Assembly (NCBI RefSeq): GCF_016653635.2
Contig: NZ_CP067420.1
Location: 5,420,001-5,484,000, forward strand
Direction of reading: 5' to 3'
Length of the DNA: 64,000 nucleotides
Origin: Skermanella sp. TT6
GTDB taxonomy: Bacteria; Pseudomonadota; Alphaproteobacteria; Azospirillales; Azospirillaceae
A program made the translations under genes and the position numbers. Below, piece after piece: positions 44,009 through 53,067 of the stretch. Within the stretch, counting starts at the first letter, position 1; every line of letters starts with the position of its first letter. Below the pieces are notes generated by a model. The model was not told where the DNA came from and did not search any database. It was given only the letters and a program-made list of their open reading frames with translations.

Positions 44009-44279
44009 GCCACACCTGCGCCGGAGCGGCCATGGGCCTCCCCGCGCCGGGGGATTACGCCTTTGGTGATAGATATACGCGCAGAAACCCGTCCTTGCGT
44101 ACAGCTCCGGCGGTTTTCCAGAAAAATGCACTCCGGCGATGCACGATTCCCCTTGAACCGAACGCCGATCCCACTCATGTTGCAGTGCAGCAAGAGACGG
44201 AGCCGAGCGTTCCTCCGAACGGACGGACCCGGCTCCTCGACGCGATCAAATCATCACCATTTTATCGGGAGACGCTTCC

Positions 44280-44720
44280 ATGAATACGTTCGCTCCGTTC
44301 AAGGTTCCGGGCTTCGAGCAGTTCAAGGTTCCGGGCTTCGACTTCAACGCCGTGTTCGACATCCAGCGCCGCAACATCGAGGCCCTGACCGCCGCCGGCC
44401 AGACCTTCGCCCAGGGCATGCAGACCGTCGCCCAGCGCCAGGGCGAGATCGCCCGCCAGTCCATGGAGCAGTTCCAGGGTCTGCTGTCGAACGCCGCCCC
44501 GACCGGCCAGGTCGAGGACACCATCATCAAGCAGGCCGACCTGGTCAAGGCCGCCTACGAGAAGAACGTCTCGAACGCCCGCGAGCTTCAGGACATCGTC
44601 TCGAAGGTCACGAACGAGGCTTCCGACATCCTGAGCCGCCGCGTCGTCGCCAGCCTGGACGAGATCAAGGCCGTCGCCCAGCCGAAGAAGGTCTCCGAGC
44701 GCACCGTCAAGGCCGCCTGA
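44280..44720 (+). CDS. Phasin family protein
   Basis: 146 residues, all-helical after a short start, typical phasin: NAVFDIQRRNIEALTAAGQTFAQGMQTVAQRQGEIARQSME...LVKAAYEKNVSNARELQDIV. Phasins coat polyhydroxyalkanoate granules. Residues 7-22 carry the duplicated FKVPGF(E/D) segment, encoded by two identical 20-base blocks 24 bases apart (44298-44317 and 44322-44341). The gene is followed by a terminator hairpin and a long dyad. It has no PHA synthase neighbour in the window. Confidence 0.95.
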   Translation: MNTFAPFKVPGFEQFKVPGFDFNAVFDIQRRNIEALTAAGQTFAQGMQTVAQRQGEIARQSMEQFQGLLSNAAPTGQVEDTIIKQADLVKAAYEKNVSNARELQDIVSKVTNEASDILSRRVVASLDEIKAVAQPKKVSERTVKAA

Positions 44721-44725
44721 GGCAG

Positions 44726-44759
44726 GGTTCCGGGCCCTGACCGGGCCCGACCCGGAACC
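44726..44759 (+). terminator. GC-rich hairpin after the phasin gene
   Basis: GGTTCCGGG (44726-44734) pairs with CCCGGAACC (44751-44759), with further GGGCCC pairing inside. It starts 6 bases after the phasin stop. No T run, so a probable but unproven terminator. Confidence 0.6.
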
Positions 44760-44810
44760 GAGAACCTTGGATTGTACCCGTTTGGGACGGTGACAATGTG
44801 GGGTTCTCGG
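44758..44810. repeat. 53-bp interrupted dyad between phasin and HTH genes
   Basis: CCGAGAACC (44758-44766) and GGTTCTCGG (44802-44810) are perfect 9-bp arms. Inside, ATTGT/ACAAT and CCGT/ACGG pair in register around a TTGGG loop. The symmetric stem is too regular to be chance and lies in the only space upstream of the HTH gene; it could be an operator or an RNA hairpin. Confidence 0.6.
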
Positions 44811-44943
44811 TCCCTTGTGCTGGAATAGTGACTCGGTTGTGGTAGTGTCCACTGGCCGAAAGGATATTGAGGGACGGGTTTCCGGCCCTTATTTTCACCG
44901 CGACGCGGCGCCTAGCCAGGAGCCGGGATTTCACAGGGAGAAC

Positions 44944-45282
44944 ATGATGCGCGATATCGCCATTACCCTCGAGCAGGCTGCCCATTGGCTGAATTGCAGC
45001 ACCGCCAAGATCAAGGAGTATCTGGCGGCCGGCCGTCTGCGCGCGTTCGAAGGCAAGTCGGGCGATGCCGCCAAGGTGATCTCGCTGAACGCGACCGTGA
45101 TCCTGGCCGAAAGCCTTCCCCCGGAAGCCGGCATCTTCCAGATCGCCGAGAAGCGCGACTACGACTCGGCGCCCCGTCCGCGCCAGGCCGGCATGGGCCG
45201 CGAGCGGCCGCCGCTCGAAGTCGTCCGCACCTCCGGCCCGATCGTCGAGCGCCGCCCGCTGCGCCCCTTCGTGGCCCGCTGA
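44944..45282 (+). CDS. Small helix-turn-helix (excisionase-like) protein
   Basis: 112 residues from the ATG at 44944 after CAGGGAGAAC (ATGATG; the second start is possible). The N-terminal 50 residues look like a MerR/excisionase winged helix (ITLEQAAHWLNCSTAKIKEYLAAGRLRAF). The rest is basic and disordered (RPRQAGMGRERPPLEVVR). Probably binds DNA; no phage genes are close, so a chromosomal regulator is more likely than a true excisionase. It ends at a very strong terminator hairpin. Confidence 0.8.
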   Translation: MMRDIAITLEQAAHWLNCSTAKIKEYLAAGRLRAFEGKSGDAAKVISLNATVILAESLPPEAGIFQIAEKRDYDSAPRPRQAGMGRERPPLEVVRTSGPIVERRPLRPFVAR

Positions 45283-45302
45283 TTTTTGCAGTCCGCGACG
45301 TG

Positions 45303-45338
45303 TGGATCGGCCCCCGCCCGACGGCGGGGGCCGATCCA
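45303..45338. terminator. Strong bidirectional terminator hairpin
   Basis: A perfect 16-bp stem (45303-45318 with 45323-45338, TGGATCGGCCCCCGCC and its complement) around a CGAC loop. It lies between the stops of convergent genes. A T-rich flank (ATTTTT) lies 18 bases away on the left side only. Confidence 0.85.
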
Positions 45339-45344
45339 TGCCAG

Positions 45345-46265
45345 TTACGATGATCCTTCGGCGTCGGCCTCCGGCACCAGCGAGATGCCGTTGAGGCCCG
45401 CCGTGATATCAGACAGCATCGGCACGTAATCGTCGCCGTGCCCGCCGGTGACGGCGAGCGCGTAGGAATTCCGGACGGCGGCCCCGAGCGGGTTGGCGAC
45501 GCCGGCCGCGTTGGCGAAGGACGACGTGTAGGTCATGTCCTTCAGCGCGTTGCGCAGCGTGAAGCGGTGGGCGTTCCGGTCGCGCTCCAGCACATATTTG
45601 AAGAATGTCTGGTAGAAGCCGCAGTCCATCCGGCCGCCCCGGATCACGCTGTCGAACACCGTCGGCGTCAGTCCCGCCTTGGCGCCCAGGGTCAGCGCCT
45701 CCGAATAGAGCGCCGCATAGCCCATCGACAGGAAGTTGTTGAGCAGCTTCATCGTGTGGCCGGTCCCGGTCGGCCCGGTCTCGATGACCCGGCCGGCGAA
45801 GCAGTCCAGCACCGGGCGCGCCCGCGCGACGGCGTCGGACCCGCCGCCCACCATCACGTCGAGCGTGCCCTCCCAGGCGTCCTTCGGCGTCCGGCTGAGC
45901 GGCGCGTCGATCAGCGTGATGCCTTTGGGCTCCAGCTCGGCCGCGAGGCGGGTGGTCACCGCCGGCTCCGACGTCGAGCAGTCGATGATGAGCAGCGGCT
46001 TGCCGGCCGAGGCCAGGCCGTCCGGCCCGTTGATCACCGCCTCGACCTGCGGGCTCCCGGTCACGCAGAGCAGGACGATGTCGCAGGCTTCGGCCAGTTC
46101 GCGGGCGCTGCCGGCCTCGGCGGCGCCGCGCTGCTTCAGGTCCTCGACCGGCTCGCGGTTACGGTGGCCGAGCACGGTCAGCGGATAGCCCTTGCCGACG
46201 ATGTTGGCGGCCATGCCGTGGCCCATCAGCCCGACGCCGATGAAGCCGATACGTTCCTTGCCCAT
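45345..46265 (-). CDS. NAD(P)-dependent beta-hydroxyacid dehydrogenase
   Basis: 306 residues of the 3-hydroxyisobutyrate/6-phosphogluconate dehydrogenase-like family. Rossmann motif GFIGVGLMGHGMAANI at the start, IIDCSTSEPAVTTRL and DAPLSRTPKDAWEGTLDVMVGG in the middle, and the catalytic Lys in GTGHTMKLLNNFLS (about residue 170). It oxidises a short beta-hydroxyacid or reduces the semialdehyde; the precise substrate is open. ATG at 46265. Next on the strand is a CorA gene, probably unrelated. Confidence 0.9.
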   Translation of the reverse strand: MGKERIGFIGVGLMGHGMAANIVGKGYPLTVLGHRNREPVEDLKQRGAAEAGSARELAEACDIVLLCVTGSPQVEAVINGPDGLASAGKPLLIIDCSTSEPAVTTRLAAELEPKGITLIDAPLSRTPKDAWEGTLDVMVGGGSDAVARARPVLDCFAGRVIETGPTGTGHTMKLLNNFLSMGYAALYSEALTLGAKAGLTPTVFDSVIRGGRMDCGFYQTFFKYVLERDRNAHRFTLRNALKDMTYTSSFANAAGVANPLGAAVRNSYALAVTGGHGDDYVPMLSDITAGLNGISLVPEADAEGSS

Positions 46266-46318
46266 GGATTTCTCCCCTCGATTTTTCTTTGCGGGTGGTG
46301 GTGGTTCAACAACGCTTG

Positions 46319-47287
46319 TCAGAGCCATCCGCTCCTTTTGAAGCGCAGATAGAGCCAAAGGCAGACGGCCAGGATGACCGCGACCGCCGACGGATAGCCG
46401 TAGCGCCAGTGCAGCTCGGGCATATGCTCGAAATTCATGCCGTAGATCCCGGCGATCGCGGTGGGCACCGCCAGGATGGCGGCCCAGCCGGCCAGCTTCT
46501 TCATCACCTCGTTCTGCCGGATCGAGACGATCAGCAGGTTCGCCTCCAGCGCCGAGGCCAGCAGCTCGCGCAGGTTCTCGATCCGCTCCGTCAGCCGGGT
46601 GGTATGGTCCTGGACGTCCCGGAAATAGGGCTTCAGGTCCTCGTCGATCAGCGGCACCTCGACCCGCGCGAGGCGGCCGGCCATCTCGATCAGCGGTGTC
46701 ACCGAACGCCGGAGGATCTGGAGTTCGCGCCGGATCTCGTAGATGCGGGCGATCCGCTCCGGGGAGAAGGCGGCGGTCAGCACCTCCGCGGCGGTTTCCT
46801 CGACCTCCGCCTCCAGCGTCTCGACGATCGGGAAATACTTGTCCACGACGAAGTCGATGATGGAGTAGAGGACGAAATCGACGCCCTTGCCGAGCATCAT
46901 CGGCACCGTCTCGCAGCGCTTGCGCAGCTCCGCGTAGGAGGAGGAGGCGCCATGGCGCACGGTGATGACATAGCCATGGCCGATGAAGACATGGGTCTCG
47001 CCGCACTCGACCCGGCCCGACTTCAGCTCGGCGGTGCGCAGGACCACGAACAGGGATTGCCCGTAGGCTTCCAGCTTGGGCCGCTGGTGCGCCCGGTGGG
47101 CATCCTCCACCGCCAGGTCGTGCAGGCCGAACCGCGCCTGGACGGTGTGAAGCAGCTCCTCGCTGGGCTCCAGCAGCCCGATCCAGACGAAATGGTCCGG
47201 CTGATCCGGCGGCTCCGCCTGGTCGATGCTCACCGAGCGGTTCCGACGGCCCCCGATATAGAGGGCGCTGTCGACCACCATGTCCAT
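46319..47287 (-). CDS. corA: CorA-like divalent cation channel
   Basis: 322 residues. N-terminal soluble domain (HFVWIGLLEPSEELLHTVQARFGLHDLAVEDA, the ZntB/CorA-like pattern) and two C-terminal membrane segments with YGMNF and HMPE between them. The second CorA-type gene in the window; its N-terminus resembles the group used for Mg2+ or Zn2+/Co2+, so the ion cannot be fixed. ATG at 47287 (MDMVV). Separate from the kinase upstream by 74 bases. Confidence 0.92.
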   Translation of the reverse strand: MDMVVDSALYIGGRRNRSVSIDQAEPPDQPDHFVWIGLLEPSEELLHTVQARFGLHDLAVEDAHRAHQRPKLEAYGQSLFVVLRTAELKSGRVECGETHVFIGHGYVITVRHGASSSYAELRKRCETVPMMLGKGVDFVLYSIIDFVVDKYFPIVETLEAEVEETAAEVLTAAFSPERIARIYEIRRELQILRRSVTPLIEMAGRLARVEVPLIDEDLKPYFRDVQDHTTRLTERIENLRELLASALEANLLIVSIRQNEVMKKLAGWAAILAVPTAIAGIYGMNFEHMPELHWRYGYPSAVAVILAVCLWLYLRFKRSGWL

Positions 47288-47361
47288 GGAGTTGCCCCGT
47301 CGCGCGCAAAGCGCGATCATAGGCACGTATGCGCGAACCTGTCGAGCGACGGCCGCCCGCC

Positions 47362-50232
47362 CTATTTCCGGCCGGACAGCGCCGCCTCGAAGTCGCCCAG
47401 CAGCTCGATCATGTCCTGGTGACGCTCGGCGCCGCGCAGCGACAGGCCCTTCAGCAGGACCTGCTCGACCGCAGCGGGGATCGCGACGCCCAGGCGGGAT
47501 GGCGGGACGAGGTCGTCCTGCTCGATCCGGGCCAGCGCGTCGGCCGGCATCTGGCCGGCGAGCGTGCGGTAGAGGGTGGCGCACAGGGCGTAGACGTCGG
47601 TCCAGGGACCCTGGCGGCCGCCGGCATTGTACTGCTCCAGCGGGGCGTAGCCGCGCTTCAGGATCACGGTCAGGTTCTGCTCCCCCTGGGACAGCGCCAT
47701 GCGGGCGGCGCCGAAGTCCAGCAGCTTGGAGCGCTTGTCGCTGGTGATGTAGATGTTGTCCGGGCTGATGTCGCGGTGGAGCACGTTCCTCTCGTGGACC
47801 CGGGCGAGGCCGCGCATCACCGGCAGGATCACGCTCAGCGCCTCGCCGAACGGCAGCTTTCCGCCCCGCTCGTTCAGCACCTCCTGCAGGGAGCGGCCCT
47901 CCAGGTATTCCATCACCATGTAGGCGGTGCCGTTCTCGGTGAAGAAGTCCAGCACGTCCACGATCTCCGGCGTGGTGCGGAACTGGGCCAGCAGGCGCGC
48001 CTCGTCCAGGAACTTCTCCATGCCCGTGCGGTAGGGTCCCGCCTGCTCGGCCCCGCTGGGCGCCACCAGCGCGCTGGCCGGCATGCGAACCGAATACATG
48101 GAGGGGTAGTATTCCTTCACCGCGACCAGGGCATGCAGCCGCTCGTCGCGGCCGACATAGGTGATGCCGAAGCCGCCCAGCCCGAGCACCCGGCCGATCC
48201 GGTAGCGGCCGGTCAGCATGGTGTTGGGAGCCAGGACGAAGCCGTCGCGCTGGCTCGGCACGTGGCGGTAGCCGCAGGCGGGGCAGACGTCGGTATAGCC
48301 GGGGACGAAGCAGCTCGGACAGACCCGGGCCTCGGCCGCGGGCGCCCCCAGCCGGGCGGCGCCGGACCCGGCCATGGCGCCGTGGTCGAGCAGCCGGGTC
48401 GCCGCCGGCTCGGCGGGCTTCGGGTCCGCGGCGCGGCCCGCCACCCAGTCGCCCCGGCCCTCGGTCGTCCGCGGTTCCGGCTGGGGCACGGCGGCCAGCA
48501 GCTCCTGGAGGGATGCCAGCTCCCGCTTGCGCTCGGCCGGATCGGTCAGGTCGGACACCACCAGCGTCTCGAAGCCGTTGCGCCCGACCAGGGCGAACAG
48601 CCGGGTGCGCGCCATGTCCAGCGGCCGTCCGGGGGTCAGCAGGCCCTGGGTGCAGAGCTGGGCCAGCTTGATCACCCGCTGCCGCAGGCTCAGCTCGGGG
48701 TTGTCGAGCTTCTCCAGGATGCGGTTCTCGGTCAGGAAGTCGGTGAAGACCGCGTCGACCATGTGGAGCAGCTTGGACCGGACGTCCCCGGGAAGCTGGG
48801 CGGCGCTCAGCAGGGCGTGGGTGTTGCTGAGCACCTTCATCTTCTGGACCGGATGCGACCCGCTGTCCACGAAGCTGCTGATCAGGCGCGGCCGGGCCGC
48901 CATGTCGTCCAGGGCTTCCAGCATCAGGCGCGGCTGGCGCTGGGCCAGGGGCGACTGGGCCAACGCCTGGATATAGTTGATCTTGCGCGCCGGCTCGCCC
49001 ATCAGGGCCAGCAACCTCGCCATCGCCTCCTTCAACCCGGCGAGGCCGCCCTGTTCCTGGGTGCGGGCATGCCGGGAGGTGATCGCCTCCGCCATCTCGG
49101 GCCCGCCCTCGACCCCCTGCTCGGTCACCAGCCGGTCGAGCAGGGCCATGAAGGAGGAAGCCTTGGCGTCGCGCGCCGACGGGCGGCTGTCGCCGAGCTG
49201 GACCTGGATGTGGAACAGCGCCGCCCGGCGCGCCTGGGGCAGCCGGCCGGCGTCGAACTGGTGGGCCAGCGCCCGGAGGTTGTCGGGCAGCGAAGCCAGC
49301 AGCGCCGAGGTCTCGTCGCCCCGGACAACATCGTAAAGGCGGCACAGGCGCAGGCTGGGATCGGCGTCGGGCCCGAACAGCTCGCGGACGGCGGCACCCG
49401 ACGCGAACAGGTCGGCGACCAGCCCGTCCAGCACGGCCGCCGCCTTGTCGTCGACCGTTTCATACAGCCAGTCGGTCAGCCGCGACAGCTTGCCGGCCCA
49501 GTCGCGGGCTCCCAGCAGCTCGGTGCAGGCGGCGTGGGTCAGGGCGAACCGGGCATCGCCGGGCCTGCCGGCCGGCTTGCCGCCCTTGGCCGCCTTGGCG
49601 CCGCGCCCCGCGTCATCCGGACCGGGCTTGCCGAACCGCTCGGCCAGCGGCGCGAAGGCCTGCCGGGACTTGAAGTTCCGCTGGTAGCTGCCGCGCGCGG
49701 CACGGGCGCGGGTCGCCAGCTCGTCGATCCGGCGGTTGAGCGCGTTGCGCGCCCCGGCGGAGTCGCCCCCGGTCAGCCGGGCGTGGCTGGCGGCCGCGGT
49801 GGTCACGGCGCTCTTCATCAGGGGAATGACGGCCAGCAGCTTGTCCGCCTCGTCGGCGCAGTGGAGCACCTCGCTGACCAGCAGCGTCTTCTGGTCGAGA
49901 TAGTCGGACAGCAGGCGGCGGATCGTCAGCCGGCTGGACAGCTCGTAATAATCCTCCAGCGATTCGCAGAAGGGCGCCTCGATGCCGTCGGCGATCCGGA
50001 CCTGGGTCAGCGGCATCGTCGTCTTCATCACCTCGGAGACGACGACGCCGACGCTGCCGCCGTCCTGCCGGAGGATCTTCTTGGTGATCCGGACGCCCGC
50101 CGTGGTCGGCTGGAGCATCAGCCGGTCCGCAGCGCTCTTGGCCTGATCCTCGTCATCCAGCAGATGCTCCAGCATCCACTGTTCGTCGCGGAAGATCAGA
50201 ACCTCGTAAGCGGACTTCTTTTTGCGCAGCAT
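47362..50232 (-). CDS. Serine/threonine protein kinase with large N-terminal extension
   Basis: 956 residues. The kinase domain is C-terminal (about 675-945): G-loop VLGLGGFGITYVG, Lys in VAVKEYYPS, catalytic HRDISPDN, and LDFGAAR. Just before it is a zinc-ribbon-like stretch with two CxxC pairs (CPSCFVPGYTDVCPACGYRH, about 635-655). The first 600 residues are mostly helical with no domain I recognise and no membrane segment, so this is a cytoplasmic kinase with a large unknown sensor or scaffold part. No phosphatase or FHA gene is adjacent. Confidence 0.92.
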   Translation of the reverse strand: MLRKKKSAYEVLIFRDEQWMLEHLLDDEDQAKSAADRLMLQPTTAGVRITKKILRQDGGSVGVVVSEVMKTTMPLTQVRIADGIEAPFCESLEDYYELSSRLTIRRLLSDYLDQKTLLVSEVLHCADEADKLLAVIPLMKSAVTTAAASHARLTGGDSAGARNALNRRIDELATRARAARGSYQRNFKSRQAFAPLAERFGKPGPDDAGRGAKAAKGGKPAGRPGDARFALTHAACTELLGARDWAGKLSRLTDWLYETVDDKAAAVLDGLVADLFASGAAVRELFGPDADPSLRLCRLYDVVRGDETSALLASLPDNLRALAHQFDAGRLPQARRAALFHIQVQLGDSRPSARDAKASSFMALLDRLVTEQGVEGGPEMAEAITSRHARTQEQGGLAGLKEAMARLLALMGEPARKINYIQALAQSPLAQRQPRLMLEALDDMAARPRLISSFVDSGSHPVQKMKVLSNTHALLSAAQLPGDVRSKLLHMVDAVFTDFLTENRILEKLDNPELSLRQRVIKLAQLCTQGLLTPGRPLDMARTRLFALVGRNGFETLVVSDLTDPAERKRELASLQELLAAVPQPEPRTTEGRGDWVAGRAADPKPAEPAATRLLDHGAMAGSGAARLGAPAAEARVCPSCFVPGYTDVCPACGYRHVPSQRDGFVLAPNTMLTGRYRIGRVLGLGGFGITYVGRDERLHALVAVKEYYPSMYSVRMPASALVAPSGAEQAGPYRTGMEKFLDEARLLAQFRTTPEIVDVLDFFTENGTAYMVMEYLEGRSLQEVLNERGGKLPFGEALSVILPVMRGLARVHERNVLHRDISPDNIYITSDKRSKLLDFGAARMALSQGEQNLTVILKRGYAPLEQYNAGGRQGPWTDVYALCATLYRTLAGQMPADALARIEQDDLVPPSRLGVAIPAAVEQVLLKGLSLRGAERHQDMIELLGDFEAALSGRK

Positions 50233-50473
50233 GGCCGGACAGAAGGAACTGAAACGCCGACCCGGCGCGGAACCCCTTGCATCTTCCCCCGGGACGCCCC
50301 TTCGGAAGATTGCACCGCGACAAGTCGAATCAATTCCAACTTATTGTTCCGGCCTCGAACAGTAAAGCGCGGCGTGACGGAGGCGGCCGGTTTTCGCCGA
50401 TTAGCCGCAGGCGGGACCGGCGATACCCGGCCCGGTGATCGCCTTCCGCCGGCGGCGGCCCGCCCGTCTCCGC

Positions 50474-50653
50474 TCAGTGGCCGTGCCCGGCCTTGGCGCC
50501 GGGCTTCAGCTCGAAGCGGCGTCCGCAGTAGGGGCAGTCGGCCCGGCCCGATTCGCTGAGCGTCAGGTAGACCATGGGATGCCCGAGCGCCCCGCCGCCG
50601 CCGTCGCAGCCCACAGTTTCCGTCTCCACCTGAATTGTTTCTGTCGGCTGCAT
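50474..50653 (-). CDS. Zinc-finger domain protein (zf-CHCC type)
   Basis: 59 residues. The pattern VGCDGGGGALGHPMVYLTL and DCPYCGRRFEL gives Cys, His, Cys, Cys, the zf-CHCC set of small mitochondrial complex I assembly-like proteins (NDUFS6 relatives) common in alphaproteobacteria. Starts at 50653; a predicted ribosome site GTAATG context is poor. Too short for a default ORF cut-off of 60 residues. Confidence 0.88.
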   Translation of the reverse strand: MQPTETIQVETETVGCDGGGGALGHPMVYLTLSESGRADCPYCGRRFELKPGAKAGHGH

Positions 50654-50861
50654 TACCTATGTCCCTGTCTTGAATCCGGCGCGCCGCTGGAACGCCGCCC
50701 CGGCATGTCCTGACGGCCGCCGGGATGATACAAGACGGCGCTGCCCGATCAACGCGATTGTTGGTACCCGCGTACCGGGGTCGCAGCCCGCGGCGCGGCC
50801 TTGAACGACGCCCGGCGGAAAGAAGCCGCCCCGGCATCCCTGAACTGGAACCGATCAGACC

Positions 50862-51899
50862 ATGAATTCGCCCTCCCCCTCCCTCCCGGCCGCCGAACCG
50901 ACGCTTCCGACCACCCCGCTGCCCGCGCACGCGGTCGAGGTCCGCGGCCTGACCAAGACCTACAAGGCGGCGGGGCGGGCGCCCGCGAAGGAGGCGCTGA
51001 AGGGGATCGACCTGGCGATCCCGCGCGGCTCGCTGTTCGGCCTGCTCGGCCCCAACGGCGCCGGCAAGTCCACCCTGATCAACATCCTGGCCGGGCTGGT
51101 CAACAAGACCGGCGGCGAGGCCCGGATCTGGGGCCGTGACATCGACCGCGAGGCCCGCGCCTCGCGCGCGGCGATCGGCGTGGTGCCCCAGGAGCTGAAC
51201 ATCGATCCGTTCTTCACGCCGCGGGAGCTGCTGAACCTCCAGGCCGGCCTGTACGGCGTGCCCAAGTCGGAGCGCATCACCGAGGACCTGCTGAAGGCGG
51301 TCGGGCTCCAGGACAAGGCGGACGCCTATGCCCGGACCCTGTCGGGCGGCATGCGGCGCCGGCTGATGGTCGCCAAGGCGATGGTGCATTCCCCCCCGGT
51401 GCTGGTGCTGGACGAGCCGACCGCCGGGGTGGACATCGAGCTGCGCCAGATGCTGTGGGAGCAGGTCCGGGCGCTCAACCGCGCCGGCACGACGGTGCTC
51501 CTGACCACCCACTACCTGCAGGAGGCGGAGGAGCTGTGCGACACCATCGCGATCATCAACCACGGCCAGGTGGTGGCGATGGACAGCACGAAGGCGCTGC
51601 TGCGCCGGCTGGACAGCAAGGCGCTGGTCATCCAGCTCGACCGCGACCTGACATCGGTGCCCGCCGGGCTGGACGGCTGGCAGATCGAGCTGCCGGAGCC
51701 CCGCCGCCTGGTGGTGCGCTACAAGCCGAGCCGCACCCGGGTCGGCGACGTGCTGGCGGCGATCCAGGCGGCCGGGCTGACGATCCAGGACCTCAGCACG
51801 GTGGAGACCGACCTGGAGGACATCTTCCTCCAGCTGACCCGGGGTTCCCACGATGCCGAAGCCGGCGACCCGACCCTGCTTCCGGGATCGCGGCGCTGA
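50862..51899 (+). CDS. ABC transporter ATP-binding protein (multidrug/CcmA type)
   Basis: 345 residues. After a Pro/Thr-rich start (1-25) there is a standard ATPase: Walker A GPNGAGKST, Q loop VVPQELNIDP, signature LSGGMRRRLMVAKAM, Walker B VLVLDEPTAGVD and H-loop TTHYLQEAEELC. The last 80 residues are a regulatory tail typical of ABC-2 exporters. No permease follows; the next gene is a lipase-like lipoprotein. The permease must be elsewhere or the operon has been broken. Confidence 0.92.
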   Translation: MNSPSPSLPAAEPTLPTTPLPAHAVEVRGLTKTYKAAGRAPAKEALKGIDLAIPRGSLFGLLGPNGAGKSTLINILAGLVNKTGGEARIWGRDIDREARASRAAIGVVPQELNIDPFFTPRELLNLQAGLYGVPKSERITEDLLKAVGLQDKADAYARTLSGGMRRRLMVAKAMVHSPPVLVLDEPTAGVDIELRQMLWEQVRALNRAGTTVLLTTHYLQEAEELCDTIAIINHGQVVAMDSTKALLRRLDSKALVIQLDRDLTSVPAGLDGWQIELPEPRRLVVRYKPSRTRVGDVLAAIQAAGLTIQDLSTVETDLEDIFLQLTRGSHDAEAGDPTLLPGSRR

Positions 51900-51915
51900 C
51901 CGGGGCCGCGCGGGA

Positions 51916-53004
51916 ATGGCGCCGCCGTCCCGGGCCGGGAGCCCGCGGGCCCGGATCGCGCTGCTGGCCGTCCTGCTTCTGGCGGCCGGATGCTCCGCCA
52001 CTTTCCAGCCGAGGGGACCGGCGATGCGGGCGCCGGACCTGACGGCGGAACGGATCGTCACGCCGGACGGCGTGGCGCTGCCGATGCGCGCCTGGCTGCC
52101 GGAGCCGGACGGGCCGCCGCTCCGCGCGGTGGTCCTGGCGCTGCACGGGTTCAACGACTACTCCAACGCCTTCGAGGGGACCGGAAGCTTCTTCGCGGCC
52201 CGCGGGATCGCGACCTACGCCTACGACCAGCGCGGCTTCGGCGCCCACGAGAGGCCCGGGATCTGGCCCACCGCCGACACCCTGATCGCCGACCTGCACA
52301 CGGCGGCGTCGCTGGTTCGGCGGCGGCATCCCGGCCTCCCCCTGTACCTGCTGGGCGAGAGCATGGGCGGGGCGGTGATCCTGAGCGCGCTGGCCGGGCC
52401 TCCCCCGCCGGGGACCGAGCCGCTGGAGCCCGCGGGCACGATCCTGTCGGCCCCGGCGGTATGGGACCGCGACTCGCTCACGGCGCTCCAGCGCGCGGCG
52501 CTCTGGATCAGCTACCGCACGGTCCCGTGGCTGCGGCTGACCGCGCCGCGCGAGCTGAAGATCCGGCCGTCGGACAATATCGAGATGCTGCGCGGGCTGA
52601 GCCGCGACCCGCTGGTGATCAAGGGCACCCGGGTCGACGCGGTCGAGGGGCTGGTCCGGCTGATGAGCCGCGCCGCGGCGGCGGTGCCCGAGCTTCCGGC
52701 GCCGGCCCTGGTGCTCTACGGCCTCAACGAGCAGGTGATCCCGCGCGCGCCGATCGAGAAGGCGCTGGCGGCGCTGCCCCGGCACGTGGACTCCGCGGTC
52801 TACGAGGAGGGCTACCACATGCTGATGCGGGATCTCCAGGGAGAGACCGTGCTGCGCGACATGGTCAGCTGGATCGGGAATCCCTCCGCCCCCCTGCCCA
52901 GCGGCGCCGACCGGCGGCCCTTCACCAGGATGGCGGGCAGCGGGACGGCGGGCAGCGGGACGGCGGGCTCCGGCGCGGCGCGCACCGAGATGGCCGGCCC
53001 TTGA
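51916..53004 (+). CDS. Alpha/beta-hydrolase lipoprotein (monoacylglycerol lipase-like)
   Basis: 362 residues. Lipobox LLAAGC at about 21-26 after a hydrophobic signal, so an outer- or inner-membrane lipoprotein. Hydrolase core of the serine aminopeptidase S33/monoglyceride lipase group: ALHGFNDYS, YDQRGFG, nucleophile elbow GESMGG, and the catalytic-His end GYHML. It could hydrolyse lipid or ester substrates at the envelope. The C-terminal tail carries a 15-bp repeat (AGSGT, three units). Starts 16 bases after the ABC ATPase. Confidence 0.9.
   Translation: MAPPSRAGSPRARIALLAVLLLAAGCSATFQPRGPAMRAPDLTAERIVTPDGVALPMRAWLPEPDGPPLRAVVLALHGFNDYSNAFEGTGSFFAARGIATYAYDQRGFGAHERPGIWPTADTLIADLHTAASLVRRRHPGLPLYLLGESMGGAVILSALAGPPPPGTEPLEPAGTILSAPAVWDRDSLTALQRAALWISYRTVPWLRLTAPRELKIRPSDNIEMLRGLSRDPLVIKGTRVDAVEGLVRLMSRAAAAVPELPAPALVLYGLNEQVIPRAPIEKALAALPRHVDSAVYEEGYHMLMRDLQGETVLRDMVSWIGNPSAPLPSGADRRPFTRMAGSGTAGSGTAGSGAARTEMAGP
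52932..52976 (+). repeat. Three 15-bp repeats at the 3' end of the hydrolase gene
   Basis: GGCGGGCAGCGGGAC occurs twice (52932-52946, 52947-52961) and a diverged third copy follows (52962-52976). They encode an AGSGT-type tail in frame. Confidence 0.75.
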
Positions 53005-53067
53005 GTGGACCTTATCGGCCCGTCGCGGGTTTTCCCTTGGCGGTGGACATGGATGGAAGGAAGCGGC

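Noticed and set aside
44944-45282. Phage excisionase or lysogeny gene.
   Set aside because: Only the winged-helix part resembles excisionases; no integrase or phage genes are near.
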